Of a DNA stretch of 11,322 bases, positions 6,772 through 11,322 are shown piece after piece. Position 1 is the first letter of the stretch. The number at the start of each line of letters is the position of its first letter. Below the pieces are notes generated by a model. That model made no database searches. It saw only the letters and a list, made by a program, of their open reading frames with translations, and was not told the DNA's origin. Origin of the DNA: Oscillospiraceae bacterium (GTDB taxonomy: Bacteria > Bacillota_A > Clostridia > Oscillospirales > JAAYXM01); assembly GCA_017408185.1 (NCBI GenBank), contig JAFQVE010000215.1, positions 1 to 11,322 on the forward strand, given 5' to 3'. Made by a program: the position numbers and the translations under genes.

Positions 6772-8756
6772 ATTGCATCTACCTCCGCCATAATCTGTGT
6801 GGTTGTAAATCCGTTTAAGTCCATAGCACCTGAGGGACAGGTGACCGTACAAGCTCCGCAACCCTGGCATACTGCAGGATTGACGGATGCGACTCTTCTG
6901 ATTTTCGTTGTTCTGTCGGGAAGTCTGAATTCTTTTTCTTCATAGGTGATAGCACCGTATGCACAGACTTTTCCGCAGGAAGAACAACCGTTGCACATCC
7001 ATTCGTCGGATTTTGCAATGCAGGGGTTTCCCGTTAATTTGTCTTTTGCAAGAAGTCCTATTACCTTTGAAGCGGCAGCACCTGCCTGAGAAACCGTTTC
7101 GGGGATATCCTTCGGACCCTGGCAGGTTCCCGAAAGGAAAACGCCTGCCGTGGGGCTCTCAACGGGGCGAAGTTTTGGATGCGCCTCGGTGAAAAAGTCG
7201 TTGGTGTCCATGCTTGCAGTAAGCATCGTGGCAAGTGGTCGTGCAGATTTGTCAGGCTCAATTGCCGCTGCAAGAACAACCAGGTCGGCATCAATGTGAA
7301 GTTGCTTGTTTGCTATCAGATCGGAAGCCTGAACCTTGAGCTTTGAGCCTTCGGGAGTAACTTTTCCCACCATACCCTTTATGTAATTAACACCATATTC
7401 CTCAACTGCACGGCGATAGAACTCATCAAAGTTTTTGCCGGGTGTGCGGACATCTATATAGAAAACATAAACTTCTGTGTCGGGATATTTATCACGGGTG
7501 AGCATTGCGTGCTTTGCCGTGTACATACAACAGATTTTTGAACAGTATTCCTTTCCTTTTTCGGCACAGGCAGAACAACGTGAGCCTACGCATTGAACAA
7601 AAACTATTGTGTGGGGATGCTTGCCGTCCGAGGGACGTAAAAGCTTACCTGCAGTAGGACCTGCGGCATTTGTGAGCCTCTCAAATTCAAGAGAGGTAAT
7701 TACGTCCTTTGATTGACTGTAAGCAAATTCATCGAATTTATCCATACTTATGGGATTAAAGCCCGTTGCGGCGACTATTGCACCATATTTCTCTTCGATA
7801 TATTCATCCTTCTGGGTGTAGTCAATGGCACCGGCGGTGCATACCTTTGCACATATTCCGCACCTTCCGTTTTTAAGCATATTACACGCATTGGGGTCAA
7901 TGGTAGCCACCTTCGGAACAGCCTGAGCAAAGGGAATATATACAGCACTGCGATTATCCATACCAAGATTGAATTCGTTAGGAATCTTTTTCATAGGGCA
8001 CTTTTCAACACAAGCACCACAGCCTGTACAGATATCTTCTTTTACATATCGTGCCTTTCGCTTGATGGTAACATCAAAGTTTCCCACAAACCCTTTTATC
8101 TCGGAAACCTCGCTGTATGAGAAAATCCTTATATTTTCGTGTTGGGCAACCTCAACCATTTTGGGGGTGAGAATACAGGCGGCACAGTCAAGGGTGGGAA
8201 ATGTCTTGTCAAGCTGTGCCATCTTTCCGCCGATTGTCGGTTTTGTTTCCACGATATCAACGGGAAAACCTGCATCGGCGATATCCAAAGCTGTCTGTAT
8301 TCCGGCAATACCTCCACCGATTACAAGAGCACGTTTGGTTACAGGGGATTCTCCGGGGGTGAGGGGAGTGTTCAAATTTACCTTTGCAACAGCCGCCTTG
8401 CCGAGGATGATTGCCTTTTCCGTTCCTGTTGCCATATCTTTATGTACCCAGGAGCATTGCTCGCGGATGTTTGCAATTTCAACCATATAAGGGTTTATTC
8501 CTGCCTGAGAGGCAGTCTTTCGGAATGTTGCCTCGTGCATACGGGGAGAACAGGAGCAAACAACTATGCCGCCGAGCTTGTGCTCTGCTATTGCGGCCTT
8601 AATCATATCCTGACCTGCCTGAGAACACATATACTGATAATTGGTGGAAAAAACAACACCGGGTTCATTTTTCAAAGCTTCGGCAACGGCTTTTACATCA
8701 ACGGTACCTGCGATATTACTGCCGCACCAGCATACAAAAACGCCAATTCTTTGCAT
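6762..8756 (-). CDS. hdrA: Heterodisulfide reductase subunit A, electron-bifurcating flavoprotein
   Basis: HdrA carries the FAD at which electron pairs are split in Hdr-type flavin-based bifurcation. All canonical parts are present in 664 residues. The N-terminal cluster region has C9, C11, C44, C67 and C69. The FAD motif is GGGIAG (147-152). Next come the conserved PTLDCAAC (187-194) and an inserted ferredoxin domain with C243/C246/C249/C253 and C291/C299/C302/C306. The thioredoxin-reductase-like region carries CVGSRC (389-394) and YCSKICC (404-410). A C-terminal ferredoxin domain has C588/C591/C594/C598 and C630/C633/C636/C640. The full set, including the C-terminal ferredoxin that contacts MvhD and delivers to ferredoxin, argues for a complete bifurcating HdrA rather than a truncated form. 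No in-frame TGA suggests selenocysteine. The ATG at 8756 has AAGGAGG upstream and follows hdrC by 14 bp. Confidence 0.96.
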   Translation of the reverse strand: MQRIGVFVCWCGSNIAGTVDVKAVAEALKNEPGVVFSTNYQYMCSQAGQDMIKAAIAEHKLGGIVVCSCSPRMHEATFRKTASQAGINPYMVEIANIREQCSWVHKDMATGTEKAIILGKAAVAKVNLNTPLTPGESPVTKRALVIGGGIAGIQTALDIADAGFPVDIVETKPTIGGKMAQLDKTFPTLDCAACILTPKMVEVAQHENIRIFSYSEVSEIKGFVGNFDVTIKRKARYVKEDICTGCGACVEKCPMKKIPNEFNLGMDNRSAVYIPFAQAVPKVATIDPNACNMLKNGRCGICAKVCTAGAIDYTQKDEYIEEKYGAIVAATGFNPISMDKFDEFAYSQSKDVITSLEFERLTNAAGPTAGKLLRPSDGKHPHTIVFVQCVGSRCSACAEKGKEYCSKICCMYTAKHAMLTRDKYPDTEVYVFYIDVRTPGKNFDEFYRRAVEEYGVNYIKGMVGKVTPEGSKLKVQASDLIANKQLHIDADLVVLAAAIEPDKSARPLATMLTASMDTNDFFTEAHPKLRPVESPTAGVFLSGTCQGPKDIPETVSQAGAAASKVIGLLAKDKLTGNPCIAKSDEWMCNGCSSCGKVCAYGAITYEEKEFRLPDRTTKIRRVASVNPAVCQGCGACTVTCPSGAMDLNGFTTTQIMAEVDAICK
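6781..6786 (-). promoter_or_regulatory. Ribosome binding site that selects the MvhD/FlxD start
   Basis: GGAGGT on the minus strand lies inside the last codons of hdrA, 9 nt before ATG at 6771 and 15 nt before ATG at 6765. The spacing favours the first, giving a 143-residue protein rather than a longer product read through from upstream. Confidence 0.65.
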
Positions 8757-8770
8757 ATGTCTTTTCCTCC

Positions 8771-9157
8771 TTACTTACTGTATTTTCGAAACGCACTTAC
8801 GATTGCTTGTTGCGGCATATCTTCATCAAGAAGTGCCGGAACATCGTTTGCCGTCATATGGTTTGCACCTTGTTTTCTTATCTTTGAAAGCCTTATTGCT
8901 TCAACAAGCTTTGCAGGCTCAACGTTTCGGGGGCATCTGTCAATGCAGGCAAAGCAGGAAAGACATCTGTATAAAGATTCGGAGTCGAGAAGAGATGATA
9001 TATCACCGCTTTCCACCATATAAACAAACTGATGGGGATGATATTCCATCTCATCATAGGCAGGACAGGTGGCGGAGCATTTGCCACAACGCATACATTT
9101 TTTCGGATTTACTCCGCTTATGCGAAGCACTTCTTCACGAAGGTTTTTGTTATTCAT
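8771..9157 (-). CDS. hdrC: Heterodisulfide reductase subunit C, 2x[4Fe-4S]
   Basis: HdrC bridges HdrA and HdrB with two [4Fe-4S] clusters. The protein has 128 residues, somewhat short for the family but with both motifs intact: C21/C24/C27/C31 followed by Pro32, and C65/C68/C71/C75 followed by Pro76. The segment between them, including EYHPHQFVYMVESGD (38-52), matches the usual HdrC spacer, where a conserved P-x-x helix carries the line between clusters. There is no membrane-spanning HdrE or DsrM-like partner, which favours the soluble HdrABC type. The ATG at 9157 has AAGGAGG upstream and overlaps the end of hdrB by 8 bp. Confidence 0.94.
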   Translation of the reverse strand: MNNKNLREEVLRISGVNPKKCMRCGKCSATCPAYDEMEYHPHQFVYMVESGDISSLLDSESLYRCLSCFACIDRCPRNVEPAKLVEAIRLSKIRKQGANHMTANDVPALLDEDMPQQAIVSAFRKYSK

Positions 9158-9941
9158 GGATATCCTCCTTGATGCCGAGAGCCTCAGCTAAAATTTCCGT
9201 GAAATAAACAACGGGTATGGGGCTTCCGTTCTTAATGAGATTGTATCGGCAGAGTGGGCAGGCTGTTATAATCATTTCTGCACCGGCGGCAATGGCATTT
9301 TCAACCACCGAATTACTGCTTTTCTTTGCAAGCGTCGGACTTTCCATAGCAATATATCCGCCACAGCACTCATTTCGCTTTCCGCAAATTACGGCATCAC
9401 CACCGAGAGCACGGAGCATATCTTCCATAATGGTCGGGTTTTCCGGATCATCCATTTTCATAACACTTCCGGGACGGAGAAGAAGACATCCGTAATAGGC
9501 GGCAATTTTTTTGCCGTTCAGAGGATTTACAACCTTTTCTTTCAAAGCATCAAAACCGACAAGATCACGCAGCATTTCAAGATAGTGATAAACTTTTGCA
9601 TCTCCGGCATATGGAGAATCGCAGGACAAATATCTGTTTGCTTTGTCTGCAAATTCGGCGTCGGAAATCATCGCGTTGTTGGTCTGCTTGATAACGTTGT
9701 GACAAGCAGAGCATACGGTCACAAGAGGCTGACCTGAGTCTCTTGCCGCCATAAGTGCCCGAACAGAGGAAAGTTTTGTTGCAACCTCATCCCGTGCCGT
9801 GGTAAAAACACCGCCACAGCATTGCCAGTTATCTATTTCTTCAAGAGTTACGCCAAGAACTTCGGCTGATTTTCGTGCGTATAAATCAAGCATTTTTGCT
9901 TTGTTTTTAAGTGTACATCCGGGGAAATAACTAACCTTCAT
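9150..9941 (-). CDS. hdrB: Heterodisulfide reductase subunit B, two CCG domains
   Basis: HdrB is the disulfide-handling subunit; in methanogens its two non-cubane [4Fe-4S] clusters cleave CoM-S-S-CoB. Both cysteine-rich (CCG) motifs are complete: C9-x31-C41C42-x34-C77-x2-C80 and C152-x39-C192C193-x34-C228-x2-C231, so both clusters should form. At 263 residues it is slightly shorter than methanogen HdrB. It is the first gene of the operon, with GGCGGAGGT 6 nt before ATG 9941 and a promoter about 60 bp upstream. CoM and CoB are not expected in a Firmicute and no DsrC gene is in the window, so the physiological disulfide is unknown. The cluster chemistry is established for the family; the substrate here cannot be read from the sequence. 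Confidence 0.95.
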   Translation of the reverse strand: MKVSYFPGCTLKNKAKMLDLYARKSAEVLGVTLEEIDNWQCCGGVFTTARDEVATKLSSVRALMAARDSGQPLVTVCSACHNVIKQTNNAMISDAEFADKANRYLSCDSPYAGDAKVYHYLEMLRDLVGFDALKEKVVNPLNGKKIAAYYGCLLLRPGSVMKMDDPENPTIMEDMLRALGGDAVICGKRNECCGGYIAMESPTLAKKSSNSVVENAIAAGAEMIITACPLCRYNLIKNGSPIPVVYFTEILAEALGIKEDIHE

Positions 9942-9979
9942 TTTCTGACCTCCGCCTTATACCGCTTCGATATGTGAAT

Positions 9980-9997
9980 TTGTTTAAATTTTAACAA
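9980..9997. promoter_or_regulatory. Predicted Rex operator overlapping the transcription start
   Basis: The 18-bp near-palindrome TTGTTTAAATTTTAACAA matches the Clostridia Rex consensus TTGTTAAnnnnTTAACAA at 13 of its 14 defined positions. It lies directly downstream of the -10, covering about +1 to +18, where a bound repressor would block transcription. Rex releases DNA when NADH is high. The match and position are seen; Rex binding is inferred. Confidence 0.65.
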
Positions 9998-10004
9998 CCT
10001 CCGT

Positions 10005-10033
10005 ATGATACCACATATTTTTTTGAAATGCAA
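10005..10033 (-). promoter_or_regulatory. SigA-type extended -10 promoter of the hdr-flx-frd operon
   Basis: On the minus strand there is a weak -35 (TTGCAT, 10033-10028), a 17-bp spacer, and a good -10 (TATCAT, 10010-10005) preceded by TGG, which supplies the extended -10 TG. The predicted start of transcription is near 9998, giving a 5' leader of roughly 57 nt before hdrB. It is the only convincing promoter in the intergenic region. Confidence 0.72.
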
Positions 10034-10039
10034 GAGTTT

Positions 10040-10057
10040 TTGTTAAAAAAAAAACAA
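10040..10057. promoter_or_regulatory. Second, weaker Rex-like site just upstream of the -35
   Basis: The plus strand reads TTGTT, ten A residues, then CAA: 12 of 14 defined positions of the Rex consensus, with one perfect half-site (TTGTTAA). Its centre is 60 bp from that of the first site. A further perfect half-site (TTAACAA) lies at 10060-10066. In AT-rich DNA with an A10 run a chance match is possible, so confidence is lower. Confidence 0.4.
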
Positions 10058-10118
10058 TTTTAACAAATCTTATTTTTTGATTACCAAAAGAGAAAGTCAG
10101 AAAAGGTATAGATATCTG

Positions 10119-10184
10119 AAAAAAACACACCACAAGCCTGATATAATCCTCTCGGTAATTATCAGAATCTTGCGGTGTGTTTTC
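10119..10184 (-). terminator. Rho-independent terminator of the AGE-family gene
   Basis: On the minus strand a long stem starts 2 nt after the stop of the epimerase gene. GAAAACACACCGCAAG (10184-10169) pairs with CTTGTGGTGTGTTTT (10136-10122), with one G-U pair. An inner CTGATA/TATCAG stem lies within, and the U tract ends at 10119. The G-U pair exists only in minus-strand RNA (A-C mismatch on the other strand), which fits the gene it follows. It insulates the Rex-linked operon from upstream transcription. Confidence 0.85.
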
Positions 10185-10186
10185 TT

Positions 10187-11322
10187 TTATTCTAAATATT
10201 TTAAAATGCTTCCCGTCTCTGTAAGTGAAATCATCCCGAAAAGCATTCGGGGAAGATGGAACGGTCCTTTGAGAACTGTGCCTTTGTTTGTTGAAACAAC
10301 TTTTCCGTCGGGAGTGCATTCTTCAAACCATTCGCCACATTCTTTGTCGGCAAAATGGAGGAAAGCAAATTCTTCAAAACGATCTGCAATCTCTTTGTAT
10401 TTTTTGTCACCGAAAATATTGTAGGCAAGGTTATATGCAATTATTGCCTCACATTGCGGCCACCATATATAGTCCTCATTTTCAAGCTTGAATCTTCCTG
10501 TGCGTACAACAGAAATAGTGTCCTTAACATCGTCGGGAATTGCATATTCGAGAAGCTTTCTGCCAAATGCACGGATATTGTCGTCGTTCTTCGTCTCGCC
10601 CTCACAGAGGACAAACCAGGCGGCCTCGTAAACGTGTCCGGGGCAGATGTATTTTGCCATATCCTCTGAAAGCACGGCATCGCCGATGGGAATATATTCA
10701 CGAATGGTGCATAAATCATCACGGACATAACCGCCGTTTTCCATATTATAGAGAGCTTCTTTTGCAAGTGCCTCGTATTTTTCTGTGTTTCCGCCAAGGT
10801 TTCGCATAAACTGTGCAACGGAAAGCATTATCATCTCAAGTCCGAAAACGGTGCAGGGATTTTCTGTTTTTGATTCGGGAGATTTTGTATTCGGGTTTTT
10901 GTATAAGGAGTACATAACATCGAAATACATTTCTGCACGCTTTAACGCCTCGGGATTTTTTGATGCTCTGTAATACTGGGCACAACCTATTGCGGCAAAT
11001 GCCTCGCTGTAATAATAATCTCCTGTTTCAATGGGCGTGCCTTCACGGGTGCAGGTGAAGGGGAGACGACCGCCGGGAAGTGTGCATTTTTCATAAAAAG
11101 AAAAAATCGTCTCACAAGCTTTGAGATATTCCGGGCGTTTCTCGACCATATTATAAGCCACGGCAAATGTCCAGAGGGCACGACCGATAAACCATACATT
11201 TTTTTCTGTTGAATATATGTTTCCTTCTCTGTCAACCTGATGAAGAATTCCGCCACATTCCTCGTCAATTGAATGCTTGAGCCAGAAGGGCAAAACATCT
11301 TCTGTGAGATATTTTCTGTAAT
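10187..11322 (-). CDS. N-acylglucosamine 2-epimerase (AGE/RnBP) family protein, N-terminus cut by window edge
   Basis: A cytosolic (alpha/alpha)6-barrel sugar epimerase or isomerase of the AGE superfamily, which interconverts sugars at C2 (N-acetylglucosamine/N-acetylmannosamine, or oligosaccharides such as cellobiose). The frame remains open to the window edge and reads a family-typical YRKYLTEDVLPFWLKHSID, so the TTG at 11293 is internal and the true start lies beyond 11322. About 377 residues are visible, close to the usual ~390-410. Family landmarks, numbered from the first visible residue, are KNVWFIGRALWTF (40-52), CPGHVYEAAW with H229, WWPQCEA (286-292) and KGPFHLPR with H355. The two His match the catalytic pair of AGE enzymes. 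Exact substrate is undetermined. It ends with its own terminator, so it is a separate unit from the downstream redox operon. Confidence 0.9.
   Translation of the reverse strand, partial: YRKYLTEDVLPFWLKHSIDEECGGILHQVDREGNIYSTEKNVWFIGRALWTFAVAYNMVEKRPEYLKACETIFSFYEKCTLPGGRLPFTCTREGTPIETGDYYYSEAFAAIGCAQYYRASKNPEALKRAEMYFDVMYSLYKNPNTKSPESKTENPCTVFGLEMIMLSVAQFMRNLGGNTEKYEALAKEALYNMENGGYVRDDLCTIREYIPIGDAVLSEDMAKYICPGHVYEAAWFVLCEGETKNDDNIRAFGRKLLEYAIPDDVKDTISVVRTGRFKLENEDYIWWPQCEAIIAYNLAYNIFGDKKYKEIADRFEEFAFLHFADKECGEWFEECTPDGKVVSTNKGTVLKGPFHLPRMLFGMISLTETGSILKYLE

Noticed and set aside
6772..6870. 33-residue N-terminal extension of the MvhD/FlxD frame up to 6870
   Set aside because: It lies entirely within hdrA coding sequence, is absent from the MvhD family as I know it, and the ribosome binding site points to ATG 6771.
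8139..9023. 294-codon open frame on the plus strand opposite hdrA and hdrC
   Set aside because: It crosses two genes whose cluster motifs are intact on the minus strand; the translation has no recognisable domain.
9998..10003. GGAGG upstream of hdrB as a ribosome binding site of a small leader peptide
   Set aside because: It falls at or just before the predicted transcription start and no start codon with a sensible frame follows at suitable spacing.
9942..10118. Riboswitch or structured leader RNA before hdrB
   Set aside because: The leader is only about 57 nt, AT-rich, and its main symmetry is better explained as a DNA operator; no conserved riboswitch core was seen.
1..11322. Mobile elements, CRISPR repeats, tRNA genes or signs of horizontal transfer
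   Set aside because: No terminal repeats, transposase-like frames, spaced repeats or tRNA-like cloverleafs were found, and codon and base use look uniform across the window by eye.

Overview
The window looks like chromosomal DNA from a strictly anaerobic Firmicute, most likely a gut-type Clostridia (inference). The signs are moderate GC, strong GGAGG-type ribosome binding sites before almost every gene, a candidate operator of the Clostridia Rex type, and gene content rich in iron-sulfur and flavin proteins. No mobile element, CRISPR array, tRNA or rRNA was seen.

Layout. (1) Positions 2-1107, plus strand: the 3' end of an L-fucose-isomerase-like sugar isomerase, followed 14 bp later by an unrecognised 263-residue protein. 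A strong hairpin-plus-T-tract terminator (1165-1202) ends this unit and separates it from the convergent operon. (2) Positions 9941 down to 1206, minus strand: a compact nine-gene operon encoding only soluble redox proteins. In transcription order these are HdrB, HdrC, HdrA, MvhD/FlxD, two dicluster iron-sulfur proteins (FlxC/FlxB-like), a FAD/NAD(P)H-dependent reductase (FlxA-like), a fumarate-reductase-type iron-sulfur subunit and a fumarate-reductase-type flavoprotein. Genes overlap or lie at most 14 bp apart. (3) Positions 9942-10186: an intergenic region with an extended -10 promoter for the operon, two Rex-like palindromes around it, and the terminator of the next gene. (4) Positions 10187-11322, minus strand: an N-acylglucosamine 2-epimerase (AGE) family protein, cut by the window edge.

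How the genes may work together. HdrABC plus MvhD/FlxD plus FlxABC is the known architecture of NAD(P)H-linked, flavin-based electron-bifurcating heterodisulfide-reductase-like complexes. The unusual part is that the same operon continues into a fumarate-reductase-like pair without a membrane anchor. The flavoprotein keeps the fumarate reductase active-site residues but lacks the histidine that binds FAD covalently. I infer a cytosolic complex in which NAD(P)H oxidation is split between ferredoxin and a high-potential acceptor (fumarate, another 2-enoate, or a disulfide at HdrB). The Rex-like sites suggest that the NADH/NAD+ ratio controls the operon. The genes on either side handle sugars and appear unrelated.
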